This document shows, in pieces, positions 21,468 to 32,871 of a stretch of 64,000 nt of DNA. The stretch is from Siphonodentalium dalli (taxonomy: Eukaryota; Mollusca; Scaphopoda; Gadilida; Siphonodentaliidae), in contig CP136062.1 in the NCBI GenBank assembly GCA_032622095.1, forward strand, positions 228,426,578 through 228,490,577. The letters are read 5' to 3'. Under the pieces are notes generated by a model that had not been told where the DNA came from, did no database searches, and saw only the letters and a list, made by a program, of their open reading frames with translations. Both the position numbers and the translations under genes were made by a program. Position 1 is the first letter of the stretch. The number at the start of each line of letters is the position of its first letter.

Positions 21468-22012
21468 ATAATTGCGCAGGTGGATACTTCCGTCTATATA
21501 TGTTGAAGAATGTGGACGTTTACTGCTGCACGCAAAGGGGGTCAACAAAATTATGGCCAATCGATAACAGCTGCTGTGAAATTACCTTGATTGGATAATC
21601 CTATAATAATATACCGCGGCGATATCAATCCGAATAATGACCACATATAGCGTGGCGCTGAGCCTCGCCCGGTGTGGTGGCCCGGTTTTAACAAGTTGGA
21701 CTAAATATAAAACCAGTCCTGAATTATGTCTACCAAATATGGCATGAATCATACGATAGGTATATACATACAGGAGATCGACACAAATGCTTTATATCCC
21801 CTTTATATCCCCTTTATATCCCCTTTATATACCCTGCATATATACCCTTTGTGTACCATTTATATACAAAATGCCTCTCCTGGCTTAAATTAACTAAAAT
21901 CATCGCATCAGCGTATCAAGCTTGCGATATGTGCATTACTATTTGTGTGTCATGGACACGCAGCGTCGTTTGTGATTACATAAGGTATGGGGTGAATGTC
22001 ACTCAATCATTT

Positions 22013-22932
22013 CCAAATAAAGCTTCAACAGCCAGGGGGGGGGGGGGGTGAAAAAATTTCTTCCGGCACGTATGCCGGGGTGGGTGGGTGATCAAAGCCA
22101 CCAACAAGCAATTTTTTCCGCAACTAAAAAAAAAAATTCCTGCTTGTTTTTAGTGTTTTGGCAATGAGTTGGGCTTCAAAACCACTTTGAATCAGTTTGA
22201 ATGAGAGAAATAATGTAATTCTAACTGGTAAACTGACTGCAGGCAGTTATCGTGTTGTATTTTGTTGCAAATTTTGAAATCCAAGATGGCCGCTGGCAGC
22301 CATGTTTTTTTGGCCGAATGACCTCAAAATTACTCATTCCTATTTACATGTCCATGTTAACATCCATGATAAATAGTATGCACAGAAATTCATATACAGC
22401 TGTTTACAGTGAATTTCCCCCCGCAAATCTCTGTTTTAGTGTTAAAAGGGGGGGGGTGGGTGTCAAAAAATGGTCGGAAAAAACTGCCGAAAACGGAAAA
22501 AAAATTGGCGGTGGGGGTGGGTGGGTACAAAAAATGATCGAAAGGGAAAAAATGCCATACGTGCCTGAATTTTTTTTCCGACCCCCCCCTGCAACAGCCT
22601 AAAATATCTTCGGTCTGTCTCAATAGAACCATACAAATATGGATATCATTGGAACCGGTTCATTGACCACATTGTGATAGTTACAGTTATGCCCTGTGCC
22701 AATGCATTCTCTTATATATGCGAGTCGACCATAGGTCGCCTCGCATATATAAGAGAATGCATTGGCCTAAAAAAATCTTTTTTTTAACATTACCATTTTT
22801 TCTTACATTCTTTAACAATTTTATAATTTTTAATGTGTTAAGCCAATGCATTCTCTTATATATGCGAGGCGACCTATGGTCGACTCGCATATATAAGAGA
22901 ATGCATTGGCACAGGGCCCTTCTGTTGGGTAA
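22013..22932 (+). mobile_element. piggyBac-like MITE, truncated and interrupted
   Basis: It is equivalent to 15528-15858, with the same lost ends. It is split after CAACAGCC by the hAT-like insertion at 22034-22591. Both internal hairpins are present (about 22697-22765 and 22842-22910). Confidence 0.8.
22034..22591. mobile_element. hAT-like non-autonomous element with 8-bp target duplication
   Basis: It is flanked by CAACAGCC on both sides (22026-22033 and 22592-22599); the uninterrupted site is visible at about 15540. The ends are inverted: (C)AGGGGGGG...GGCACGTATGCC at the left and GGCATACGTGCC...CCCCCCTG at the right. An 8-bp duplication and CAGGG ends fit the hAT superfamily. The outermost C of the left end could belong to either the element or the duplication. 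It has no transposase. The body holds AAGATGGCCGC and a second G-run. Confidence 0.8.
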
Positions 22933-23090
22933 TAGTTTTGTGATAGCAATACAGATGGTTGAATCAAACAGATACATGTTGTCGTGTTTCATTTCCGATA
23001 AGCTCACAATTATTACAAAATCTATACACCGCGCACCGTTTCCGCGTTTATTATTGGCGGACTCCATGATATCGTCAGAGGCGTCATAAT

Positions 23091-23485
23091 GGGGTCGTCC
23101 TGTTCATCCGACATCTATTGTTTCCGATGGGTGTTGCGGTAGGTGTCATAATCCTCAACATCATAGAGTGGCCGACTATAGTTGTTATCACAATTGTCAC
23201 TGGGAATTGGTGGTGATGTCGAATTTCGCGGGGAATTGGTCGATGATGTCCGAATTTTTTTTATTTTTTTATAGTTGACTCGGATGAAATGAAATCCACG
23301 TACACATATGATATATTTCAAAAAATTTATTAAATAGTCAGTATACATGTATATAACAAATACCATCAGCATAACATAACATATATACATTAATTATGGA
23401 TGCTATTAGAAACTGAATCCAAATACTCCAGAACGTCTATTTCTCCTGCGCCGAAAACTCTCTTGAAGTGTCCGATTGAATTGTC
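23091..23485. other. No gene seen
   Basis: Sequence after the duplication breakpoint holds short direct GGAATTGGT repeats and T-rich stretches, with no recognisable frame. It may include 3' flanking sequence of the minus-strand transposase. Confidence 0.4.
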
Positions 23486-23491
23486 AACCTT

Positions 23492-24127
23492 TCAATATTT
23501 CATCTTCCGTGGCCCAAGCTTCCCACCTGCTCTTAGCTGGGTGATGGTTGATTCCTGGAAGGCTTGCGCTTTCTTCAGGAAATAGATCATCCTGAAGATA
23601 TTTGGGTGGGAGCAGGATAGCACCAACTGAAGTTTTCGGTGCCAACCTTCGACGTGATTTGTTGTTCTTGGACCAATGGTGTCGTGGTGGTTCCACATTT
23701 GGCAGCCATGGCTGCCTTCTACCCAAAACTCTGTTATGCTATCTTCAAGACCAGTGTTGTTACTTGCAGGGTAATCTTCTAAAGCTTAATGTAAACATAT
23801 TTTATTCCAATCATAATAACATATATACATTTGACAAAGTGTTGACAATAAAAACAGAATAGATAAATGATTGTTGGATTGGAAAAGGGATTAAACAACA
23901 AGCCCAAGGGCTTTTGTTAAGTTTGCTCCCTTTTTTGTCTTCGCGCCCACTCTTCATTAAGTGTAGAGGGGGGGGGGGGGTCAGACGGGAAGGAATGGAA
24001 ATATTATAATAATAATAATAATAATAATAGTAATGATGATGTTATGATAGACAGGAAGATATATATATATACATATATATATATAGAGAGAGAAAGAGTG
24101 AAAGAAGACGGAAAGAGAGAGAGAGAT

Positions 24128-24219
<92 letters not shown>

Positions 24220-24957
24220 ATTGTCTGGGTAAACTGAGGATGTAATTCAGTTGCAGCTGATTGGTTACAATTCTGTACATATACTATTGTTTGTGTCATT
24301 GCTACGCCCGTCGCCGTGAGATGTCAGACGATCTGGGGCGGGTAAGTTTCGCGCTTAGCAGTAATATTCCATTCTAAAGCTTCGAACCAGGCATCACCAA
24401 CCATCGCGACCGGTACCATAGGGAGGGCTAGAGCTCGTCGTATGAGGGTCTTTTGATCATTTCCTTCAGTTTCTTTATACAGCTGTTGCAGGTGGCATTT
24501 CTTCACATTTTTCAAAACTGCTTGGCCGAAATGGAAGAGGCAACCTTTCATTATGGCTGTCGGGAATGTAGTCTGTAATCTGTAAACATTGCTCTTGGAC
24601 TAATGGTGATGTCTATTTCTGCTGCCTCCTCGTTCACCAGGTTGAAAAATCGTTGGTATGTTCGTTGAGTTTTGTTCGGAAGGAACTGGCTTAGTACTCG
24701 TTATGACGAATAACTGTAAAGAGCGAAATTTATAACGATTTTACTTTGTACATACTTGCTATTTCTTCTTGGTATAGAGTTGATACTGGCATAGTACTTG
24801 TCTTAATGCGATTTTTCAGATCTGCAATGAAGGAATCTGCTGCTACTTGGTTGAAGTCAGGTACATGGTTATGATTGCCACTGTGGGATGTCACAATGTC
24901 GTGCTCGTACCGTTGACTTAAAACAGACCGCCGAGACGCAACGCGATCTCTATTCAA
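23492..24957 (-). pseudogene. MULE/FLYWCH-type transposase remnant
   Basis: The minus strand carries ordered pieces of a Mutator-like transposase with a FLYWCH-type N-terminus. At 24957-24730, GNHNHVPDFN resembles the end of a FLYWCH zinc finger. At about 24700-24565, RFFNLVNEEAAEIDI and MFTDY match the MULE region around the second catalytic aspartate. After a frameshift, 24551-24324 gives MKGCLFHFGQAVLKNV and LYKETEG ... DAWFEAL. After a gap with microsatellites, 23760-23492 gives GPRTTNHVEGWHRKLQ ... HPNIFRMIYFLKKAQ, the usual C-terminal block. A polypyrimidine tract plus CAG lies just upstream of 24957 on this strand and could be a splice acceptor. Frameshifts make it non-functional as read. 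It could be a decayed transposon or a fragment of a transposase-derived gene. Confidence 0.8.
24005..24215. repeat. Microsatellites: AAT, AT and long GA tract
   Basis: An (AAT)n tract (24005-24030) is followed by AT alternation and then about 125 bp of (GA)n with few interruptions. They lie in the gap between two transposase pieces. Confidence 0.95.
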
Positions 24958-25207
24958 CTGAAATAAAATGAAAATGAAAATGTGGGCTTGACAATTTCAA
25001 ATTATAACATAAATGCTCATGTTGCACCTCGAGTTTTAGTGCTTTATAAATAAACAGAATATCGATTCGAAGGCTTAAAAACAATGTTTATATACCTTTT
25101 AAAGGGGTACTGTACACTAAATCTGACAATCTATGGGAACATCTCCGTTTATTCTCAACAGAATATATGCAACAGAATAAATTTGACCCTTGTATTAGTG
25201 TAAACTA

Positions 25208-25891
25208 AGGTCAATCCACACCGGGCGCGAGCGCGCGATTTTTACGGCCGTTTTCTGTCGTCCGTAGCGGTTCAAAATGCGCGATTTTTATATTCACACC
25301 GAACGCGACTGGATCGCTTCGTCGCGCCCGATGGTTTGGGTAGATAACCGATTGAGTGCATCAGAATTTGCTAAACCTATACACGTAAGAGGTTTTCAAA
25401 CTCATTTAATTGTCAAATGTAATATGTCAAGTGGAATGGTGCACAGGCTTCTTAAATTCTCCTCTATAATTCCAGTTTGTGAGTTTTTTTCATCGGGGTG
25501 GGGATGCAACTTGTGGAAAAGTTGACTTCACAAGCTTGGAATGGATTTAGACCAAAAATTAACCAGACAATTCTGTTATTACGTCGATCGCTTGCCAGGC
25601 ATTTTCTCTTCTCCGACACCACCTCTGTTATCGCGACGACGAATGAATATGTCGCATTCAGATAGGATGAATACGCCCGTATAAATATTATATTTGTCAG
25701 CGACCAAATAATCTCGCTGATTTGCCACCAAGCAAGAAATCGACGAAGCATAAAATCACTGCTGTGATCGCCTCGTGGTCAGCGATTCAGTCGCTTGCAG
25801 TGTGAATATAAAAATCACGCGCTTAGAACTGCCGCGGACGACAGAAATAGGCCGTTATAATCGCGCGCTCGCGTCCGGTGTGGATTGACCT
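25208..25891. mobile_element. MITE with about 110-bp GC-rich inverted ends
   Basis: The ends AGGTCAATCCACACCGG and CCGGTGTGGATTGACCT are inverted and flanked by TA on each side (25206-25207, 25892-25893). The inverted similarity runs about 110 bp and includes GCGAGCGCGCGAT and ATTTTTATATTCACAC words. The 460-bp interior has no transposase. TA duplication would fit Tc1/mariner-type or related elements; the superfamily is uncertain. Confidence 0.75.
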
Positions 25892-26104
25892 TAACTCGTG
25901 TGCTCTATGAACGGTGCAAAAACATGGTAATTAAAATGAAAATGAATTTATGACTTGAGTCAGGTTATGAAGCAGTTTATCGCCTGAGTACTGTATGATT
26001 AGTAATTTATCAAAGCGATGCTGATAACATATACTCCTGATATATGCTCAACAATATCAACATAAACTTTGCCACACATGCAGTAACTGTTTGCAATGTC
26101 CGAA
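25892..26104. other. No gene seen
   Basis: AT-rich sequence with no feature; probably LINE 3' flank. Confidence 0.4.
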
Positions 26105-27930
26105 TTATGGGGAGGTACGTGTACACAGGGCCAGAAGCTTCGCCGCAAGCAAGAATTTAGGTTTTTCCTGTGGATGTGATCTGCAAGATCTCCAAAGAAT
26201 GGATTTTGACATTATATTATGATTTTGTGCGAACGTTGTTAGTGATTCAGAGCTTCTCATGCGCTCTTCACATTCACGCTTCTGTATATCGTTAATGTGT
26301 TGTGTGGTCATTGTTTTCCATTCCCATTTGGATGGGAAATTACCATGTGTGGCGTAGTTATGGAGATATGAACATAAATTGTACTGTTTTAGTATATATA
26401 TAACATCGTTAATAGAAGAAGAGTCTTCAGTTGACGTTTGCGAAAGGTGGTCGGCCAATCGTGATGACAAGATTTCTTGCGACGATTTCCTTGCGTCATT
26501 CTACAGAGGGATTGGACGACATCAGTTCGGGATCTTGTGGGCAATCCTTGGATGCGTTTGAGGCAGAACCTATGTGCTCGTTCCAGAGATGTCAAATTTG
26601 ACTCACTGAGGCTTAGTTCTGTCCCATACAGACTTCAGGGTAAAACAACCGAAGAATAAATTGTAAGGCAGCTAAGTGGGGTAATCACACCAGCATATAT
26701 ACCGGCGTTACTTAACATGAGATAGACTGATCTAATTTTCTCACAGATATGACTGGAGAACTTGCTAGCATGTGACTCGCAATGTAAAGGTATGCCAAGG
26801 TGTGTAATTTGGTCAGATTCGGATATCGGTTTGTCGTTGAGGATCCACATATTAATTATTAATCGTGCCATTTCTAGCATTAAAATTTGTTTCATTGAAC
26901 ACGACCACCTTACATTTGTTCGGGTTATAACAAAATCGCCATTTCCGGCTGCACTCTCCACATACGTTGCACAACTGTTGTACACCGGTTGCTGTCAGAG
27001 ACAAAAGCGTCATGTCGTCGGCTTGTGTTAGCGCTACACAGTTTATGGAATTCAATCGCAGGCCATGAGGATCTGAAAATAGGTCAGCCAATAGGTCATC
27101 AATGAACAGCATGTATAAAAGAGGGGCTAATATGCTTCCTGGTCTTGTTCCTTGGTTTATGGGGATCAGTTTGGAAGTTGAACAGCGGACAGCGCATTGT
27201 TGACCACAAATCCTTGGATGCGTTTGAGGCAGAACCTATGTGCTCGTCCCAGAGATGTCAAATTTGATGATGTACCATATTTGACCGCAGAAACCTCTTT
27301 GGAGTATTTTGAACAACAATCCGTTTATCCACACTGTATCAAACGTTTTTCGTGCATCGAGAAAGCAAGCATAAAGGGGGTTGTGTAGCTCTTTGGTATA
27401 TGATATACATTCACTGATGATGAGGAAGAGTGCATGCTGCTTACCCCTTTCTGAAATCCATGTTGTAGGGAGTTAACTTGGATAAGATGTGTGTCATGAG
27501 ATTCAAGACGATGAAATATGATTTTTTCGAGAATTTTATAGAGGATAGGAAGCAATGTTATAGTTCTGTAGTTATCAAAGTTTTTCCTTGGTTTCCTGCC
27601 CCCTTTATAAAGTGACACCATGACTCCGATTTTCGCCTATGATGGTATGTGATTGAATTCCAACATTTTGGTGAACATGTGGGCGATGGTGTGTAGATAC
27701 ACTCACCTCCATATAAAATGTGATCATATGATATGGAGTCATGACCTGGGGCTTTCCAGATACCAGAATTTACAAGATTCTTGTCGCCGACAACACAGAC
27801 TGATCGCATAATACCAGAATCGTGTTCAAACCGGTCCATAAATAATGAGTTTCCCAACTAATTGTCAGATTTTCGTGGGACTATTTTGTCTACTTTATAC
27901 CATATTATTATATCTCCTACTGCGTTGGCA
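26105..27930 (-). pseudogene. Second LINE reverse transcriptase, rearranged
   Basis: Minus-strand pieces read in order: KAPGHDSISYDHI (about 27765-27715); SLYKGGRKPRKNFDNYRT and ITLLPILYKILEKIIFHRLE (about 27620-27500), which are RT motifs 1-2; LQHGFQKG; FIDDLLADL then ALTQADDMTLLSLT (27110-27010), the catalytic box as QADD; then NPNKCKVVVFNE. The C-terminal part is at 26600-26105. It resembles the 16.8-19.7 kb LINE (same KxKVVVFNE and QxGFQKG words), so they belong to related families. Multiple frameshifts are present, and a 58-bp block from the C-terminal region (about 26540-26597) reappears at 27210-27267 inside the RT domain. It is non-functional. Confidence 0.88.
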
Positions 27931-28730
27931 GGAGAATAGCATGTTTCGCAGAGACAACCGATGCACGGCATTAGTTTTTACGATACCAGTTCCATGTTTC
28001 GTGCATTAACTGTGTTATATTATTAGATTAATTTAATAGATGACGAACATTTAATTGGTATCTTGACAGAGGTGTTATCCACGTTATCGGCAAGAGACAC
28101 CGCTGGTAGAGATTGCAGCGAGACATGCGCACTCACATCCACACACGCCCATGCGAACTTTATACAGACACAGCAAGCTATTAATTAGTATTATTGCCCC
28201 ATAACATCAATAAACTTAAAACCGCCAATAAGTTTTCCAACAACTATGCACCTGCATTTTAAAACCCTCGCGAATTGGCCTTTCATTAGACACCTTTCGC
28301 AAAGTCGTGACGGGCCAAACACCTTTTCGCAGAAATGACGATTAACAGTCTGTTTCTGAGTCAATCGTGCTGGTCACTCGCAGTAAGGTGATTACGGGTC
28401 TTCGTGCCGTGATTAGTTTGTACTTTATTATGCTGTTATCAGGTCAAAACTTAGCGTCTTGTGTTTCGCAAGATTCTCGTGTTCCACGACGACGAATGCT
28501 TTGATTCCCACTAATACATGTAGATAAAAATTAAGGTTACATGACGATCACAATTTAAGGATACAATCTCAGAATCAGCCTCCATACTGAGGAGTTGAGA
28601 AACGATCGCGAACTTATTACTTTATACATGTACATGTAGTGTATTTGTGAGTTTTGTTGAAAATCCAACACCGTAACAACGGATAGGAAAGACGACAGTG
28701 AATAGAAAGAACACACATTCTAGTGACGTA
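27931..28730. other. No gene seen
   Basis: About 800 bp of ordinary AT-rich sequence. I see no repeat, no RNA gene and no credible open frame. Confidence 0.45.
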
Positions 28731-29075
28731 CAGCACCAGTTAGAACAAGTGGTATATTGATGCGCGCCTTTATTGCGATATTGAGCGCGCTTAAGCGCGC
28801 TAAATTTCACACATACCCGATAGTGTTATATTTATATTAGATAAATACTGTGCATATATAGTGTACATAGCATTTACAACTATAATTATATACATATCTA
28901 AAACATTGTCTCTATTTATGCAGTAAACAATATATAAGCAATAATTTTATTTAAATGTCCCAATTTTGAGCGAAATATGTCGCAATATTAAGCGCAAAAT
29001 ATTGCAAAAATATCGCAAGCGGCGCGCTTATGAGAATTTCCACTTGCAATATTATTGCGCTATTGGGCGTTTATT
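28731..29075. mobile_element. CAGTACCA-type element, second copy
   Basis: The left end CAGCACCAGTTAGAACAAG follows TA, as in the copy at 3219. The rest matches both subterminal regions of that copy (GGTATATTGA...GCGATATTGAGC; CGCAAAATATTGC...GCGCTATTGGGCG) but lacks its 700-bp middle. The right terminus is lost and is replaced by a short GAGA stretch. Confidence 0.6.
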
Positions 29076-29683
29076 ATGCGAAAGAGAGAGCGAGAGAGCA
29101 TGAGAAAATATTACGTGATTGATGTTGATCTATGAAATAAAAGTGATACATGTACAACTTGCTTAATGTTCACGTCCAACATTCATCATATATAGGATAA
29201 GGCATTAATAGGCCTGCATGGTACTATATAATAAGAGTTCCGTGAAAGCGGAAATTATATATGGTCGCTAATAAGGAATTTAGATGTTGCCAATAACCCT
29301 ACTGGTAACAGAAGTACCTAGAGAAATCAACAAGATTTATGCTAACATTAGTTTTGCAAAGCCATGAAATTAAAACCAATTACAGTTACAGCCGAAATAT
29401 ACCAGGAATACGCACGTAGCGCACTGGCATTGCATGACCACTCACTACTAGCCAATCAAAAACGACGATTTGATGGCGCCACTTTATCAATAGATAATTA
29501 AAGGCACTGCTTGCCTTCGTTATATAGGTTATAATTTAGAAATAGCAGCTACCAAAAAAGTACTCAAGAATATGCTAATAGTATAGTATAATGCTAGTAT
29601 GAATCCGATATTTTCCATAAAACCGAGCGTTTGTTTATATACCAAAGCCGAGCGGTTGTTTATATGCAGCACGCAAATAGTGA
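29076..29683. other. No gene seen
   Basis: AT-rich sequence. A 25-bp tandem doublet (CCGAGCG-TTGTTTATAT) lies at about 29625-29670. Confidence 0.45.
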
Positions 29684-29875
29684 GCGATAAGCAAAACACT
29701 CAACACTGTGGTGATTTGTTTCGGAGAGTGATTCTCTGTGACCCATTCAACACCGGAATCTTGAGTGGTGAGGATTAACAAGCGTTATACCGGTATGCTG
29801 TAAACAATTTGGTTGCCCTTTCAAACCAATGTTCAGTAGTGGGGTATCCCCGGTGTCGAGTGTTTTGCTTATCGC
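29684..29875. mobile_element. Short MITE, 192 bp, GCGATAAGCAAAACACT ends
   Basis: GCGATAAGCAAAACACTC at the left is inverted exactly at the right (GAGTGTTTTGCTTATCGC). The arms are about 28 bp. No target duplication is obvious. A related left end occurs at about 58095, next to a 60-bp tandem array. Confidence 0.75.
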
Positions 29876-30519
29876 ATACTGTTTACGTACTAATTGTTTA
29901 CATAACATGACGTCTGTTTACATAACACAGCATACTAACATGACAATATCATGCAATTTACGCGATAATTATGATTGGTAAAAGAACATAGTTTGTTTGT
30001 AATACAATTTTATTTCTGTTTATGACGGTTCTAACGGATGTGACTATTTTAATAGCAATACCGACATTTAACGCTTACCGTATCTTTAATAACTTTATGT
30101 GTAGTTTTTTTTGTCGAGATGTTCGCTTGTTATTCTTCTTTTCCTTCTATTTATGGTGGTTTTCCTGCCAAACGACAGAATGAAGTAAAGGAAATCACTT
30201 GATTAAGGTTATGAGTTATAACCGAAAATTGTGAAGGCAAATTTACTGTATTACGCTCTATGCTAAGCGCGTTATATAAAACCTTGATTGGAACACGAGT
30301 TATTGATATATATATATATATATATATTCTGTCTGTTTGCTTCTCCGGTTATTTGACTCCTAAAAAGTTCATGTGTCGCTTTGGAATGTGTATAAGTGCA
30401 TTTTCTGCCTGTCCGTGTAATACCAACCGGAGTCATGCAGTTGGACCGCTGTACCCCGTGACGTTCCAACCCCACACAGAACCTCTATATTTCCCAGCGC
30501 GTGCTGTAATTTTAGACAT
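29876..30519. other. No gene seen
   Basis: AT-rich sequence with an (AT)n tract at about 30305-30327. A 219-codon frame starts at 30260 but runs into a dispersed repeat and is not supported as a gene. Confidence 0.45.
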
Positions 30520-32080
30520 TACATCACTAGAGCGACAAGGCATAAACACTTCCACGCGAACAGAGCAAACCCAACTAGCTGTGTTCATATTTCACGTCTG
30601 GTTACGACGAAGCATCCTCATGATCCCAGTACGGATGATCTTGCCCAAGGTCTCAATTTGCCCCGACATCATTAGAAATGTTCCATATAATTTAATTGGC
30701 CTGACCGCAAACTGTATATATTACACCCCGACCATCTTACCCGGAACGCAGGTGGAAATAACGCAACTACAAACTGTCTATTCTCCATTAACGTTAATAT
30801 ATAACTTCCGGTGGGTGAGGCATGCAGGGTACTATTTCAGTGGCGCCAGGATAATGGAACCCGCCTTACATGTACATGCGCGCCTGATGTGTCTAGCAAT
30901 GTCTTTCACATATCACTAAAATAAGGGTCCGTTCACACACACACACACACACACACCTGATGTGTTTAGCACCGTCTTCCACATATCAATAAGGGTCCGT
31001 TCACTCACTCGGAAATTGGCCAGGCATTCCTTTACAGGATTTCGGTATAGCAACCTACAATGTAACAGAAAGCCAATTAAAAAATGCTTATACAATGCAT
31101 GTCTACGGCATCTAACTACATGTTAGATGCGGTAGATAATATCTACTGCATATTATGCATTGTAGATTCACTCGTAGCGATGCTACTGAACTTTGCCTGC
31201 AAATTTATTTATTTGAAGGCAAATGTCAGTAGCACCGTTACATGTGGAACTACATACATTTTACTTCTCATGTCGTTATAAGGATGTATATAAGGCGTAT
31301 TTTTCTGTACTGAATTTTTTTGGCATAAAGGGAGTAGTTGTGGAAATGCTCAATTATGTCAAGGAATAAGTAGGTTTTGGCACGATTTCGTTTCTGCAAA
31401 TTATGTCCGAAATGGAGTTCTAGTCGACACTGTGTCTCGCGTGTGACTCGTTTTCGTAATGTATCATAGGCACAAGTCTTAACTCTAACACCTCTCGCAC
31501 AATTAAGCGAAATTATTTAATTGCTTCTTACCTTATAGAGGCGCGTCCACAGAGCGACAGGACACGCACACAGCTCGCGAAAAATTCAGACCCAACAAGC
31601 AATGTCATTATTTCAGGTCAAGGTTAAACGACGCAATCAACAGCATAATGATCTTGACCAAGGTCATAATTTGCTGCGAGACCATTAGGGCCATTCTATA
31701 TTAATTTCATTTGCCCGACAACTAACTGACTGTTTCAGAATAGCCCTAATATAGAACCCGCATTAGAATAAAACTGATGTGTCTTGCACTTCCTTCCACG
31801 AAACGTTAACATTTTAACGAACCATTCACTATTATCTATTATGACATTAGCAATCAGCAAGGTTCAACGAAGCAATCCCAGTTCGAATGACCTTGCCCAA
31901 TGTCACAATTTGCTGCGATACCATTAGGGCTGTTCTATATGACTTCATTGACCTGACCACAAACTGTCTGTAGCATGTTTAGTTCTCATTGACGCTAATG
32001 TATACCTTCCGGTGTTAAAGAAAGGTACAATGTATGTGAGGTCAGGACAATGACACCCGTCTTGCAAATTAATCCAGATT
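30520..32080. repeat. Three diverged copies of a dispersed repeat, with CA microsatellite
   Basis: Blocks starting near 30520, 31550 and 31859 share ordered words: AGAGCGACA, CAAGGTT-A-CGA-GCAATC, GATCTTGCCCAAGGTC, CAATTTGC-GCGA-ACCATTAG and GACC-ACAAACTGTCTGT. A 55-bp segment ending AAGGGTCCGTTCAC is itself doubled around (CA)n at about 30936-30957. The nature of the element is unknown; an old MITE or a LINE UTR is possible. Confidence 0.65.
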
Positions 32081-32483
32081 CCACGGACTATGTTCCATCA
32101 TGCATTAGGAAATCCAATTAAAGGGTTTCCGAACAAAGTCACAATCAACTTACATTATGCTATATATAGTTAGGCGCATCTGTACATAAGGAATTTTCCG
32201 TTTGCGTGTACTGAGCGTTTCTATCCACCGGCCAATATTCATGAGACTGGAATGTAACAGAGAGGTACAGTACGATTCAGGACAAAACTCGATGCCTCTC
32301 AATTATAATTAGGAGAAGATACAGACTTCACCCGAAACACCAGTGACTATCAGGCGCTGATGAATTCCAAAAGTTCATAAAGCACGATTGACAGTGATGA
32401 GAACCTTAATAATTGCTAAGACCATAAGAAACAATCCGACAAAAATATTTAACCGTTTCCTTAAACTCTTTTGAGATAATACG
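32081..32483. other. No gene seen
   Basis: Ordinary sequence without a recognisable element. Confidence 0.4.
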
Positions 32484-32487
32484 TTAA

Positions 32488-32867
32488 CCCTTTACCCAAC
32501 ATAACGGCCCTGTGCCAATGCATTCTCTTATATATGCGAGTCGACCATAGGTCGCCTCGCATATATAAGAGAATGCATTGGCTTAACACATTAAACATTA
32601 TAAAATTGTTAAAGAATGTAAGAAAAAATGGTAAAAAGTGTTTTTTTAGGCCAATGCATTCTCTTATATATGCGAGGCGACCTATGGGCGACTCGCATAT
32701 ATAAGAGAATGCATTGGCACAGGGCATAACTGTAACTATCACAATGTGGTCAAGGAGACGGTTCCAATGATATCCATATTTGTATGGTTCTATTGAGACA
32801 GACCCAAGATATTTTAGGCTGTTGAAGCTTTATTTGGCCGGTTTTGGCCGGTTTGTTGGGTAAAGGG
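32488..32867 (-). mobile_element. piggyBac-like MITE, complete copy, reverse orientation
   Basis: TTAA at 32484-32487 and 32868-32871 flanks CCCTTTACCCAAC...GTTGGGTAAAGGG. The order of internal features is the reverse of the 165-541 copy: the GGCCGGTTTTGGCCGG segment is at the right. Both hairpins are present. Confidence 0.85.
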
Positions 32868-32871
32868 TTAA

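Larger units (their letters stand above)
21125..23090. repeat. Segmental duplication, copy 2
   Basis: This copy matches 14709-16015 but is 659 bp longer. The extra length is a hAT-like MITE (558 bp plus 8-bp target duplication), a 50-bp stretch near 21248, a CCCTTTATAT expansion near 21800 and a short T-rich insertion near 22780. Identity ends at ATAAT on the right in both copies. Confidence 0.92.

Noticed and set aside
22252-22602. 116-codon frame inside the hAT-like element
   Set aside because: It runs across the element's right end and its G-runs, has no transposase motif, and lies in a non-autonomous element.
24042-24299. Serine/leucine- or arginine/glutamate-rich frames over GA/CT tracts (also 53.5 and 56.3-56.5 kb)
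   Set aside because: Translations of microsatellites, not genes.
30260-30919. 219-codon plus-strand frame
   Set aside because: It has no recognisable domain, starts beside an (AT)n tract, and its second half lies within a dispersed repeat that occurs again near 31.6 and 31.9 kb, where the frame is not preserved.
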